NCBI GenBank assembly: GCA_938008415.1
Contig: CALLKI010000019.1
Coordinates: forward strand, 59,757 to 123,756
DNA length: 64,000 bases
Reading direction: 5' to 3'
Source of the DNA: an uncultured Luteimonas sp.
Lineage (GTDB): Bacteria > Pseudomonadota > Gammaproteobacteria > Xanthomonadales > Xanthomonadaceae
Part shown: piece after piece, positions 1 through 8,169 of the stretch
Layout of the letters: every line of letters begins with the position of its first letter
How positions within the stretch are numbered: the first letter of the stretch is position 1
The notes under the pieces: generated by a model
Told to the model about the DNA's origin: nothing
The model's input: only the letters and a program-made list of their open reading frames with translations
The model's database searches: none
Position numbers and translations under genes: made by a program

Positions 1-1
1 C

Positions 2-397
2 ACGCGGCTGATGTCGTGGCTGCTCGGCGCGGTTGCGACCATCTCGCTGGTCGTGGGCGGCATCGGCATCATGAACATCATGCTGGTGTCGGTGACCGAG
101 CGCATCCGCGAGATCGGCCTGCGCATGGCGGTTGGCGCCGGGCCGTCGGACATCCGCCGGCAGTTCCTGGCCGAGGCCATGCTGCTGTCGCTGGGCGGCG
201 GCGTGATCGGCATCCTCGTCGGCATCATCGGCGCCTTCGTGGCCGGCCAGCTCAACGCCGACCTGCCGATCCAGCTCAACGGCAAGGTCATCGCGCTGGC
301 GGCCGGGTTCTCGGTCGCGACCGGCCTGTTCTTCGGCTACTACCCGGCGAGCAAGGCCAGCCAGCTCGACCCGATCGAGGCCCTGCGCCAGCAGTAG
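2..397 (+). CDS. ABC transporter permease, MacB/FtsX type (C-terminal end only)
   Basis: The 5' part lies before the window, so only the last 131 codons are seen. The visible part holds a transmembrane helix with the motif [20 protein letters not shown], the cytoplasmic coupling segment [11 protein letters not shown], then two more hydrophobic helices, ending in [17 protein letters not shown]. This tail is characteristic of MacB-like permeases, which couple ATP hydrolysis to export of macrolides, lipoproteins or peptides across the cell envelope. The substrate cannot be read from this fragment, and the partner ATPase and adaptor would lie upstream. Confidence 0.9.
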   Translation, partial: TRLMSWLLGAVATISLVVGGIGIMNIMLVSVTERIREIGLRMAVGAGPSDIRRQFLAEAMLLSLGGGVIGILVGIIGAFVAGQLNADLPIQLNGKVIALAAGFSVATGLFFGYYPASKASQLDPIEALRQQ

Positions 398-495
398 GCG
401 GGGCCCGCGGCGCGGGCCCCGCGTGCCACGCGCACGGCCGCCGCGGCGCCCGTGCGGGTATGCTTCGGGGCTTTCCCATGCGAGGTGGTGTTTCC

Positions 496-1500
496 ATGCG
501 CATCCTGATCGGTCTGTTGCTGGCGGCGATGGCGATGAACGCGGGCGGACAGGAGCCCGGGACCGGGCGCTATGCCCTGGTGATCCACGGCGGGGCGGGC
601 GTGATCGAGCGCGAATCCCTCGACCGGGACGCTGAGCACCGCATCCGTGCCGCACTCGATGCCGCGCTGGATGCCGGTTACGCGGTGCTGTCGCGCGGCG
701 GCAGCGCGCTGGACGCGGTCGAGGCGGCGGTGGTCGCGCTGGAGGAGTCGCCGCACTTCAACGCCGGGAAGGGCGCCGTGTTCAACGCCGAGGGCCGGCA
801 CGAGCTCGACGCCTCGATCATGGAGGGGCATACCCGCCGCGCGGGTGCCGTGGCGGGCGTGGCCACGGTGCGCAATCCGATCCGCCTGGCTCGCGCGGTG
901 ATGGAGCATTCGCCGCACGTGATGCTGGTCGGCCAGGGCGCGGAGAAGTTCGCCGACAGCCTGCCCGGGCTCGAACGGGTGCCCAACGAATGGTTCGACA
1001 CCGACGTCCGCCGCGAGCAGCTGCGGCGGGCGCAGGAGCGCGAACAGGGCAGGGCCGCGGACGCGGCGGACGCGAAGGGCCGCTACTTCGGCACGGTCGG
1101 CGCGGTGGCGCTGGATGTCCACGGGCATATCGCCGCGGCCACCTCGACCGGCGGCATGACCAACAAGAAATGGGGCCGCGTCGGCGATTCACCTGTCATC
1201 GGCGCGGGCACCTGGGCGGACGGGCGATGCGGGGTGTCCGCGACCGGCTGGGGCGAGTTCTTCATCCGCAACGCGGTCGCGCACGACATCTGCGCACGCG
1301 TGGCCTACCGCGGCGACAGCCTCCAGGCCGCGGCCGACGAGGTGGTCATGAGGCTGGTGCCCGGGATGGGCGGCGACGGCGGCGTGATCGCGCTCGACCG
1401 CGACGGCAACATCGCCATGCCGTTCAACACCTCCGGCATGTACCGCGGCTGGATCAGCCCGGACGGCAGCCGGGGCACCGCGATCTTCCGCGGCGAGTGA
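496..1500 (+). CDS. isoaspartyl peptidase / type-2 L-asparaginase (Ntn hydrolase), periplasmic
   Basis: The 334-residue protein begins with a signal peptide (about 19 residues ending NAGGQ), so it should be exported. The ATG at 496 has GAGGTGG 7 bases upstream; in-frame ATGs at 460 and 478 lack this. The fold is the plant-type asparaginase/aspartylglucosaminidase family. The enzyme is made as a precursor that cleaves itself before a Thr, seen here in YFGTVGAVALD, and the new N-terminal Thr is the nucleophile. The substrate segment STGGMTNKKWGRVGDSPVIGAG and the C-terminal FNTSGMYRG also match. It likely removes isoAsp-X dipeptides or asparagine. It converges with the SGNH hydrolase 18 bp downstream. 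Confidence 0.92.
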   Translation: MRILIGLLLAAMAMNAGGQEPGTGRYALVIHGGAGVIERESLDRDAEHRIRAALDAALDAGYAVLSRGGSALDAVEAAVVALEESPHFNAGKGAVFNAEGRHELDASIMEGHTRRAGAVAGVATVRNPIRLARAVMEHSPHVMLVGQGAEKFADSLPGLERVPNEWFDTDVRREQLRRAQEREQGRAADAADAKGRYFGTVGAVALDVHGHIAAATSTGGMTNKKWGRVGDSPVIGAGTWADGRCGVSATGWGEFFIRNAVAHDICARVAYRGDSLQAAADEVVMRLVPGMGGDGGVIALDRDGNIAMPFNTSGMYRGWISPDGSRGTAIFRGE

Positions 1501-1518
1501 GCGCCGGGCCGCACGGAT

Positions 1519-2235
1519 TCAGGGATCGCGCAGCAGGTACGGCGCCACGGCCTCGCGCCACAGCGCGTAGCCCTGCGCGTTGAGGTGCAGCCGGTCCCCG
1601 AGGAAATAGCGCGGGTCGGGGCGGCCGCCGGCGTCGAGCAGGGGCGTGGCCACGTCGATGTAGTCGATGCCCCGCTGGGTCGCGATCCATTCGCGCACGA
1701 GGCGGTTGGCGGCCTGTTGCAGCGGCAGCTGTGCTTCACGCGAGGGGCTGGGCTTGATCGAAAGGAAGCCGATGCGCACGCCGGGCAGGTCGCGGCGCAG
1801 GCGCGCGACGAAGGCCTGCACGTCGTGGAGCACCTGCTCCGGCGTGCGCCCTGCGTTGATGTCGTTGTCGCCGGCGTACAGCAGCACCTGGCGCGGGCGG
1901 TAACGCACCGCGACCTCGTCGGCGTACCAGACCGCATCGCGCACCTGCGAGCCGCCGAAGCCGCGGTTGAGCACCGGCACGCCGGGGAAGTCCTCCGCCA
2001 GCGTGGACCACATCCGGACCGAGGAGCTGCCGGTGAACACGACGGGGCGTTCGGGCGGCGGGCTGGCCGCGTCCTCCGCGGCGAATCGGGCCATGTCGGC
2101 CTGCCATTCAGGCGACGAGACCGGGTCGAGCGGAGGCAGGTCCGGCGCGGGCCCGGGGCTGCGGCAGGCGCCAAGCAGCGACGCCAGGGCCAGCAGGGCG
2201 GCGAGCAGCGGTGCAGGGATGGCTCCAGGGCGCAT
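1519..2235 (-). CDS. SGNH/GDSL-type hydrolase lipoprotein
   Basis: The start at 2235 gives 238 residues and places a lipoprotein signal at the N-terminus (ALASLLGAC), while the longer frame to 2331 would bury it. SGNH blocks are visible: block I FTGSSSVRMW with the nucleophile Ser, block II GFGGSQVRD with the oxyanion Gly, block III AGDNDIN with the Asn, and block V GDRLHLNAQGY with the Asp-His pair. The family comprises esterases acting on lipids or acetylated sugars. The lipoprotein signal suggests attachment to the cell envelope. The natural substrate is unknown. Confidence 0.88.
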   Translation of the reverse strand: MRPGAIPAPLLAALLALASLLGACRSPGPAPDLPPLDPVSSPEWQADMARFAAEDAASPPPERPVVFTGSSSVRMWSTLAEDFPGVPVLNRGFGGSQVRDAVWYADEVAVRYRPRQVLLYAGDNDINAGRTPEQVLHDVQAFVARLRRDLPGVRIGFLSIKPSPSREAQLPLQQAANRLVREWIATQRGIDYIDVATPLLDAGGRPDPRYFLGDRLHLNAQGYALWREAVAPYLLRDP

Positions 2236-2445
2236 TTTCCGTGTTTCCACGTGGTCCGGCCACCAGTGAACCAGAGCCCCGGCGGGGGCGGCAACCGGGC
2301 CGGGGCCGCGGGTGTGGCAAAATTGCCCCACGCCCGCTCCCGGAAACAGCGAGCCTTCGCCTTCATGCAGTCATTCCCGTTCCAGGTCCCGTCCGGCTCG
2401 CTGCCCGGCGTCCCGCGCCACCCGTCCCTGGCCGTGGCCGGCTGA

Positions 2446-2838
2446 ATGGTGGCCATGGCGGACGAGACCGGACACCTGCCCAGGCGCCCGGCGCGCATCC
2501 TGAAGGCGGCCATCTGGTCGCTGCAGGGCCTGCGCGCGGCCTGGCTGCACGAGTCCTCCTTCCGCCTGGAGGCCTACCTGCTGGCGGTGATGGGGCCGCT
2601 GGCGCTGTGGCTGGGCCGGGACGGGGTGGAGCGGGCGCTGCTGCTGGGCAGCTGCCTGCTGGTGCTGGCCCTGGAGCTGCTCAATTCGGCCATCGAGGCC
2701 GTGATCGGGCGCTACGGCGACGAGCCCCACGAGCTTGCCGGGCGTGCCAAGGACATGGGCTCCGCGGCCGTGTTCGTGGCGATGATGAACGTGCTTGTGG
2801 TCTGGGGCCTGATCCTCGTGCCCCGCCTTTTCCCCTGA
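2446..2838 (+). CDS. dgkA: diacylglycerol kinase
   Basis: A 130-residue integral membrane kinase close in size to E. coli DgkA (122). The conserved stretches are GLRAAWLHESSFR, LELLNSAIEAVIGR with the catalytic and metal-binding glutamates, and HELAGRAKDMGSAAV. It phosphorylates diacylglycerol released during membrane-derived oligosaccharide or LPS modification, returning it to phospholipid synthesis. Three membrane helices are evident. A second in-frame ATG at 2455 is a possible alternative start; neither has a clear Shine-Dalgarno sequence. It precedes terC by 15 bp. Confidence 0.95.
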   Translation: MVAMADETGHLPRRPARILKAAIWSLQGLRAAWLHESSFRLEAYLLAVMGPLALWLGRDGVERALLLGSCLLVLALELLNSAIEAVIGRYGDEPHELAGRAKDMGSAAVFVAMMNVLVVWGLILVPRLFP

Positions 2839-2853
2839 CCGACCTGGATTGAA

Positions 2854-3603
2854 ATGGACCTGAGTTTCCTGAGTTCCCCCGACGCCTGGCTGACGCTCAT
2901 CACCCTGAGCACGCTCGAGATCGTGCTGGGCATCGACAACCTCGTGTTCATTTCGATCGCGGTCGGTAGGCTGCCCGAGCACAGGCGTTCGACCGCGCGC
3001 AAGATCGGCATCGCCGTGGCCTGCACCACCCGGATCATGCTGCTGGTGACGCTCGCCTTCCTGGCGCGCATGCACCAGGACCTGTTCTCGGTGCTCGGCA
3101 TGGGCATCTCGATCCGCGACCTGGTGCTGATACTGGGCGGCATCTTCCTGCTGGTGAAGGGCGTGCTCGAGATCCGCGACCTGATCACCGGCGGCGAGGA
3201 CGCCGACCCGCGCACCACAAGGGCCTCCTCGAAGTTCTGGATGGTGATCGTGCAGATCGCGATCATCGACATCGTGTTCTCGCTCGACTCGGTGATCACC
3301 GCCGTGGGCATTGCCGAGCACATCCCGATCATGGTGTTCGCGATCCTGCTCGCGGTGGCGGTCATGCTGCTGGCCGCCGACCCGCTGGGCAACTTCATCG
3401 ACAACAACCCGACGGTGAAGATGCTGGCGCTGGCCTTCATCCTGCTGATCGGCGCCGTGCTGGTGCTCGAGGGCGTGGACATGCACGTGCCGAAGCCCTA
3501 CATCTACTTCGCCATGGGCTTCGCCGTGGTGGTGGAGTGGCTGAACCTGCTGATGCGGCGCCATGCCGCAAGGGCGAAGGTTCCGGGTGCGGGCGAGTGG
3601 TAG
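2854..3603 (+). CDS. TerC family integral membrane protein
   Basis: A 249-residue protein with about seven hydrophobic segments. The family signature LEIVLGIDNLVFISIAVGRL near residue 21 and the second acidic helix IIDIVFSLDSVITAVG near 135 carry the paired acidic residues typical of TerC. TerC proteins are linked to tellurite resistance and, more recently, to metal-ion (manganese) export during protein secretion. This short single-domain form resembles YgdQ of E. coli. The likely role is cation efflux at the inner membrane, but the ion cannot be read from sequence. Confidence 0.9.
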   Translation: MDLSFLSSPDAWLTLITLSTLEIVLGIDNLVFISIAVGRLPEHRRSTARKIGIAVACTTRIMLLVTLAFLARMHQDLFSVLGMGISIRDLVLILGGIFLLVKGVLEIRDLITGGEDADPRTTRASSKFWMVIVQIAIIDIVFSLDSVITAVGIAEHIPIMVFAILLAVAVMLLAADPLGNFIDNNPTVKMLALAFILLIGAVLVLEGVDMHVPKPYIYFAMGFAVVVEWLNLLMRRHAARAKVPGAGEW

Positions 3604-3660
3604 CGGGCGCCCTCCCGGGCGCACAATAGCCGCCATTCCCGTGGAGGACGGCACGCAGCG

Positions 3661-4563
3661 ATGATCCACCTGCACCAGATCGACCCGGTCGCGATCCGGT
3701 TCCCGGCGTTCGAGCTGTTCGGCCGCACCTTCCAGCCGGAGATCCACTGGTACGGGCTGATGTACCTGCTCGGGTTCGCGGTGTTCTGGTGGCTGGGTTC
3801 GCGCCGGATCCGCGAGGGCAGGCTGCCGGGCGTGGATGCCAATGCCTTCGGCGACCTGATGTTCTACGGCCTGCTGGGTGTGATCCTCGGAGGCAGGCTC
3901 GGCTCGGTCCTGTTCTACGGTTTCGAGGACTACCTCCGCGACCCGATCCGGGTGATCAAGGTCTGGGAAGGCGGGATGAGCTTCCACGGCGGCCTGATCG
4001 GCGTGCTGGTGGCGGTCTGGTACTGGTCCCGCAGGCACCGCCGCAACCTGTTCGACACCCTGGACTTCGTCGCGCCGATGGTGCCGCCCGGCCTGGGCTT
4101 CGGGCGCATCGGCAACTTCATCGGCGCCGAGCTGTGGGGCAAGTACACGCACGCGGGTTGGGGCGTGGTGTTCCCGACCGACCCGGAGCTTGCCGGCATG
4201 GCCCCGGAGCAGCTGCGCCAGGCCTTTGCTTCCGGCGCGCTCGACGCCTACGCCCGGCATCCTTCGCAGTTGTACGAGGCCTTCCTCGAGGGGCTGGTGA
4301 TGTTCGTGGTGCTGTGGTGGTTCTCGTCGGGACCGCGGCCGCGTTACGCGGTCAGCGGCCTGTTCGCGCTGCTGTACGGCGTGTTCCGCTTCATGGTCGA
4401 ATTCGTGCGCATGCCCGACGCCGACATCGGCTACATCGCGTTTGGCTGGCTGACGATGGGGCAGTTGCTGTCGACGCCGTTGATCGTGCTGGGCGTCTAC
4501 CTTCTGCTGAAGTCGCGGCGCGCGCCGACCGTTCAGCCAGCGCCGGCCGGAGACCGGGCATGA
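3661..4563 (+). CDS. lgt: prolipoprotein diacylglyceryl transferase
   Basis: A 300-residue multi-spanning enzyme that transfers a diacylglyceryl group from phosphatidylglycerol to the lipobox cysteine of prolipoproteins, the first step of lipoprotein maturation. Visible signatures are [36 protein letters not shown] and the Lgt hallmark [25 protein letters not shown] near residue 200 is another conserved block. The stop overlaps the thyA start as ATGA, so the two are translationally coupled, as lgt and thyA commonly are. Confidence 0.97.
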   Translation: MIHLHQIDPVAIRFPAFELFGRTFQPEIHWYGLMYLLGFAVFWWLGSRRIREGRLPGVDANAFGDLMFYGLLGVILGGRLGSVLFYGFEDYLRDPIRVIKVWEGGMSFHGGLIGVLVAVWYWSRRHRRNLFDTLDFVAPMVPPGLGFGRIGNFIGAELWGKYTHAGWGVVFPTDPELAGMAPEQLRQAFASGALDAYARHPSQLYEAFLEGLVMFVVLWWFSSGPRPRYAVSGLFALLYGVFRFMVEFVRMPDADIGYIAFGWLTMGQLLSTPLIVLGVYLLLKSRRAPTVQPAPAGDRA

Positions 4564-5354
4564 GGCAGTACCTCGACCTGTTGCGCCACGTGCTGGAGCA
4601 TGGCACGGACAAGTCCGACCGCACCGGGACCGGCACCCGCAGCGTGTTCGGCTGGCAGATGCGCTTCGACCTGCGCGAGGGCTTCCCGCTGGTCACCACC
4701 AAGAAGCTGCACCTGCGCTCGATCATCCACGAGCTGCTGTGGTTCCTGAAGGGCGAGACCAACATCGCCTACCTGCGGGAGAACAGGGTCACGATCTGGG
4801 ACGAGTGGGCCGACGGGGACGGCGAGCTCGGGCCGGTGTACGGCAAGCAGTGGCGCGCCTGGGAAGGCGCCGACGGCCGCACCATCGACCAGATCTCCTG
4901 GGTGGTGGACGAAATCCGCCGCAATCCCGACTCCAGGCGGCTGGTGGTCAGCGCCTGGAACGTGGCCGACCTGCCGAAGATGGCGCTGATGCCGTGCCAC
5001 ACCCTGTTCCAGTTCTACGTCGCCGATGGCAGGCTGAGCTGCCAGCTGTACCAGCGCAGCGGCGACATCTTCCTCGGCGTGCCGTTCAACATCGCCAGCT
5101 ACGCGCTGCTGACCCACATGGTGGCGCAGGTCTGCGGGCTGGAGGCCGGCGATTTCGTGCACACGCTGGGCGATGCGCACCTGTACTCGAACCATTTCGA
5201 GCAGGCGCGCGAGCAGCTCTCCCGCGAGCCCCGGCCCCTGCCACGGCTGGAGCTCAACCCGGAGGTGCGCGACCTGTTCGCGTTCACGTTCGACGACATC
5301 CGCATCACCGGGTACGACCCGCACCCGGCGATCAAGGCGCCGGTCGCGGTCTAG
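4560..5354 (+). CDS. thyA: thymidylate synthase
   Basis: The 264-residue protein has the same length as E. coli ThyA. It methylates dUMP to dTMP using methylene-tetrahydrofolate. Cys146 in [12 protein letters not shown] is the nucleophile. The substrate loops [11 protein letters not shown] and [18 protein letters not shown] are intact. The start is the ATGA overlap with lgt; the longer frame that begins near 3789 is only a shadow of lgt. folA follows 6 bp later, placing dTMP synthesis beside regeneration of the folate it oxidises. Confidence 0.98.
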   Translation: MRQYLDLLRHVLEHGTDKSDRTGTGTRSVFGWQMRFDLREGFPLVTTKKLHLRSIIHELLWFLKGETNIAYLRENRVTIWDEWADGDGELGPVYGKQWRAWEGADGRTIDQISWVVDEIRRNPDSRRLVVSAWNVADLPKMALMPCHTLFQFYVADGRLSCQLYQRSGDIFLGVPFNIASYALLTHMVAQVCGLEAGDFVHTLGDAHLYSNHFEQAREQLSREPRPLPRLELNPEVRDLFAFTFDDIRITGYDPHPAIKAPVAV

Positions 5355-5360
5355 GCATCC

Positions 5361-5879
5361 ATGCGGATCACGCTGCTCGCCGCGCTCGACCGCAACCGTG
5401 CCATCGGCCGCGGCAACGCCCTGCCGTGGCGCCTGCCCGACGACCTGAAGCGGTTCAGGGCGCTGACCCTGGGCAGGCCTGTGCTGATGGGGCGCCGTAC
5501 CGCGGAGTCGCTGGGGCGCGCGCTTCCCGGGCGGGCCAACCTCGTGCTCACCCGCGGCGGCCGGGCGCCGTTCGAAGGCATGCGCGCGGTCGGCGGCCTG
5601 GACGAGGCGGTGCGCATCGCGCAGGAGCAGGGGGCCGGGGAATTGTGCGTGATCGGCGGTGCCCAGGTCTATGCGCTGGCCATGCCCCTGGCCACGCACA
5701 TGCACCTGACCCACGTGGACACCGCCGTGGACGGCGCCGACGCGTTCTTCCCGGCGTTCGATCCGGCGCAGTGGCGCGTCGTGGCGCGCGAGCCGCATCC
5801 GGCGGACGCGCGGCATGCGTATGCGTTCGAGTTCACCGACTACGAGCGGGCCGGCCCGCCGCAAGGCCCGGCCGGTTGA
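5361..5879 (+). CDS. folA: dihydrofolate reductase
   Basis: A 172-residue DHFR that reduces dihydrofolate with NADPH. The N-terminus has the expected ALDRNRAIGRGNALPWRLPDD, including Asp27 at the proton-donor position. GRPVLMGRRTAESLG is the cofactor-binding helix and LCVIGGAQVYALAM is the second NADPH loop. It follows thyA by 6 bp as the last gene of lgt-thyA-folA. It converges with apaH, leaving only 12 bp between the stop codons. Confidence 0.97.
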   Translation: MRITLLAALDRNRAIGRGNALPWRLPDDLKRFRALTLGRPVLMGRRTAESLGRALPGRANLVLTRGGRAPFEGMRAVGGLDEAVRIAQEQGAGELCVIGGAQVYALAMPLATHMHLTHVDTAVDGADAFFPAFDPAQWRVVAREPHPADARHAYAFEFTDYERAGPPQGPAG

Positions 5880-5891
5880 CGCGGACCGTGC

Positions 5892-6737
5892 TCAGCGGCC
5901 GTGCCGGGCGGGCGGCGGGACGTCGCGCCCGGGCACCTGGACGATGTTGATCCCTTCCGCGTCGAGTTGCAGCGCGGTGAGCTTGCCGCCCCAGACCGCC
6001 CCGGTGTCGAGCGCGTGCACGCCGTGGCCGATGAACAGGCCCAGGGTGGACCAGTGGCCGCAGACGATCCTCAGGTCGCGCTCCACGCGGCCCGGTACCT
6101 CGTACCACGGGTACAGCCCCGGCTGCTGGGTGCCGGGTGGGCCCTTTTCCTCGAACGCGATCCGCCCGCGCGGCGTGCAATAGCGCATGCGGGTGAACAC
6201 GTTGATGATCGCACGGTCGCGGTCGGTGCCGGTCAGGCGTGGCGACCACGCCGGCTTGTCGCCGTACATGTTGCGCAGCAGCTTGTGCGCGCCGTCGCCG
6301 CGCAGCTTGCGTTCCACCCCCCGGGCGAGGCGCTCCGCGGTCCGCGTGTCCCATTTCGGCGCCAGCCCGGCGTGCACCATCATCCAGCCCAGTCCACGGT
6401 CCACGTGCAGCAGCGGCTGGTTGCGCAGCCAGCCCAGCAGCACGTCGCGGTCCTCGGCGAAGAGCACGCCCTGCAGGTCGGGGTTGACCTTGCGCTGCTC
6501 CGCCTCGCTGCGCCCGGCGATGGACAGCAACGACAGGTCGTGGTTGCCGAGCACGGTCACCGCGCAGTCGCGCAGCGAGTGCACCAGGCGCAGGGTCTGC
6601 AGCGATTCCCCGCCGCGGTTGACGAGGTCACCGCAGAACCACAGCCGGTCCCGCGCGGGATCGAACTTCAGTTTCTCCAGCAGGCGCTGCGTCGGTCCGT
6701 AGCAGCCCTGCAGGTCACCGATCGCCCAGACCGCCAT
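5892..6737 (-). CDS. apaH: diadenosine tetraphosphatase (symmetrical)
   Basis: A 281-residue calcineurin-like phosphoesterase that splits Ap4A into two ADP. The chosen start (6737) gives MAVWAIGDLQGCYG, the usual ApaH N-terminus with the first metal motif. GDLVNRGGESL and VLGNHDLSLLSIAG supply the further metal and phosphate ligands, and IVCGHWSTLGLFIGHGVHALDTG is the C-terminal block. It is the last gene of the lptD-to-apaH cluster. The apaG gene that normally precedes it is not present. Confidence 0.96.
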   Translation of the reverse strand: MAVWAIGDLQGCYGPTQRLLEKLKFDPARDRLWFCGDLVNRGGESLQTLRLVHSLRDCAVTVLGNHDLSLLSIAGRSEAEQRKVNPDLQGVLFAEDRDVLLGWLRNQPLLHVDRGLGWMMVHAGLAPKWDTRTAERLARGVERKLRGDGAHKLLRNMYGDKPAWSPRLTGTDRDRAIINVFTRMRYCTPRGRIAFEEKGPPGTQQPGLYPWYEVPGRVERDLRIVCGHWSTLGLFIGHGVHALDTGAVWGGKLTALQLDAEGINIVQVPGRDVPPPARHGR

Positions 6738-6750
6738 CCGTGCTCCGTCG

Positions 6751-6981
6751 TCAGTGCAGCGTGCGGGGGACGGGCGGCGCCGATACCGGGGCCGTCGCAT
6801 GGAGGCGCATGCCGCCGCAGGCGCCTGGCCGGCAGCGTGCCGGAAGTGGCGCAGGGCACCATTCCCGGATGCGCATCCATGGCGTGCCAGCGGAGGCGTC
6901 GCGCTTCGGCGGCGACGCTTCCCCGGCGGGGAACCGCTCTCCGGTCCGGATGTCCAGGCTGTGGTCGGGCCACGTGCTCAT
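6751..6981 (-). CDS. small hypothetical protein upstream of apaH
   Basis: A 76-residue frame beginning MSTWPDHSLDIRTGERFPAG and ending 13 bp before the apaH start. I do not recognise the product. In its favour, the first 25 codons almost all end in G or C, like the neighbouring genes, and a TACACT -10-like hexamer (6988-6993) sits 6 bases before the ATG, as for a leaderless transcript. Against it, the C-terminal half is rich in Pro, Arg and Ala, as shadow frames often are, and there is no Shine-Dalgarno. It occupies the place where apaG is expected but shows no similarity to ApaG. Confidence 0.42.
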   Translation of the reverse strand: MSTWPDHSLDIRTGERFPAGEASPPKRDASAGTPWMRIREWCPAPLPARCRPGACGGMRLHATAPVSAPPVPRTLH

Positions 6982-6987
6982 GCGCAC

Positions 6988-6993
6988 AGTGTA
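6988..6993 (-). promoter_or_regulatory. candidate -10 element for the small ORF and apaH
   Basis: On the minus strand the hexamer TACACT lies 6 bases before the ATG at 6981, so a transcript from it would have essentially no leader. No convincing -35 hexamer is seen 16-18 bp further up. Confidence 0.35.
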
Positions 6994-7015
6994 GCCCGGC
7001 CGGCAGGGCCGACGC

Positions 7016-7804
7016 CTACGCGGCCGGCGGCTGGTTGGCCAAGCGCACGAAATCCTCCACCGCCAGCTGTTCCGCCCGGGCCTGCGGGTCGATGCCGGCG
7101 GCGCGGATCGTGGCCTCGTCGCACAGCCGCGCCAGGGAGTTGCGCAGGGTCTTGCGGCGTTGTCCGAAGGCGTCGCGGACGATGGCGGCAAAGCGCGCCG
7201 GGTCGGCGATGCCGACTTCCTCCGGCGGGCGCGGGACCAGCCGGACCACCGCCGAATCCACCCTGGGCGGCGGCCGGAACGCGCCCGGACCGACGTCGAA
7301 CAGTGCCGTGACCCGGCACCATGCCTGCAGCATCACGCCCAGCCGGCCGTAGGTCTTGCTGCCGGGCCCGGCGGCCATGCGGTCCACCACCTCCTTCTGC
7401 AGCATGAAGTGCATGTCGCGGATCGCCGCGGCGTGGTCCAGGGCGTGGAACAGGATCGGAGAGGACAGGTTGTAGGGCAGGTTGCCGACCAGACGGATCG
7501 GCGTGCCCGCCGCCAGCGCGGTGAAGTCCACGTCGAGCACGTCGGAGTGCACCAGGGTCAGCTCGCCGTGCGCGCGGGCGGCCCGGGCCAGCGGTTCGAG
7601 CAGGTCGCGGTCGAACTCGATGGCGGTGAGCCTGCCGATGCGGTCGAGCAGCGGGAAGGTCAGCGCGCCCTGGCCGGGGCCGATCTCGACGATGTGGTCG
7701 CCAGGCCGTGGATCGATCGCCTGGACGATCTTCGCGACCACCCCGCGCTCGTGCAGGAAATGCTGGCCCAGCGCCTTCTTGGCCCGTTCGTGGAATCCCG
7801 CCAT
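7016..7804 (-). CDS. rsmA: 16S rRNA (adenine(1518)-N6/adenine(1519)-N6) dimethyltransferase
   Basis: A 262-residue KsgA/RsmA protein. It dimethylates two adjacent adenines in the 3'-terminal hairpin of 16S rRNA late in small-subunit assembly. The start at 7804 gives MAGFHERAKKALGQHFLHE, the expected N-terminus; the frame extends upstream to 7864 into csaA. VEIGPGQGALTFPLLDR is SAM motif I and VGNLPYNLSSPIL is the catalytic NLPY motif. It overlaps the end of csaA's frame region only in the unlikely longer form. Confidence 0.97.
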   Translation of the reverse strand: MAGFHERAKKALGQHFLHERGVVAKIVQAIDPRPGDHIVEIGPGQGALTFPLLDRIGRLTAIEFDRDLLEPLARAARAHGELTLVHSDVLDVDFTALAAGTPIRLVGNLPYNLSSPILFHALDHAAAIRDMHFMLQKEVVDRMAAGPGSKTYGRLGVMLQAWCRVTALFDVGPGAFRPPPRVDSAVVRLVPRPPEEVGIADPARFAAIVRDAFGQRRKTLRNSLARLCDEATIRAAGIDPQARAEQLAVEDFVRLANQPPAA

Positions 7805-7818
7805 ATCGCGCCCGCCGT

Positions 7819-8169
7819 TCACAGCAGCCTTGTCCCCGGAGGAACCTCGCCGTCGGGCACGCACAGCACCACGCCGCCATCGGCGTCATGGAAGCCGGTC
7901 ACCAGGCACTCCGACATCAGCGGGCCGATCTGCTTCTTCGGGAAGTTGACCACGCCGACCACCAGCCGGCCACGAGGTCCTCCGGCCGGTAGCGCACGGT
8001 GAGCTGGGCAGCTGGACTTGCGCACGCCGATCTCCGGGCCGAAATCGACCTCGAGCATGTAGGCAGGCTTGCGCGCCTCGGGGAACGGGCGCGCGGAGAG
8101 CACGCGGCCGACGCGCAGTTCGACCCTGAGGAAGTCCTCCCACTGGATCTGTTGCATGGCGTCATTCAT
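7819..8169 (-). CDS. csaA: tRNA-binding domain protein, CsaA-like, with two compensating frameshifts
   Basis: A 116-residue OB-fold protein of the CsaA/EMAP-II tRNA-binding family (DFLRVELRVGRVLSARPFPEA at the front; VVNFPKKQIGPLMSECLV near the end). CsaA in Bacillus has chaperone-like activity, and related domains bind tRNA. Between residues 54 and 66 the usual AQLTVRYRPEDLV stretch is absent from this frame and appears intact in the next frame. One extra base near 8010 and one missing base near 7971 would explain it. The gene sits between pdxA and rsmA and its start overlaps the pdxA stop by 4 bp. Confidence 0.85.
   Translation of the reverse strand: MNDAMQQIQWEDFLRVELRVGRVLSARPFPEARKPAYMLEVDFGPEIGVRKSSCPAHRALPAGGPRGRLVVGVVNFPKKQIGPLMSECLVTGFHDADGGVVLCVPDGEVPPGTRLL

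Noticed and set aside
6738..7015. Search for apaG between rsmA and apaH
   Set aside because: No frame on either strand resembles ApaG and the space is too short for its roughly 125 codons.
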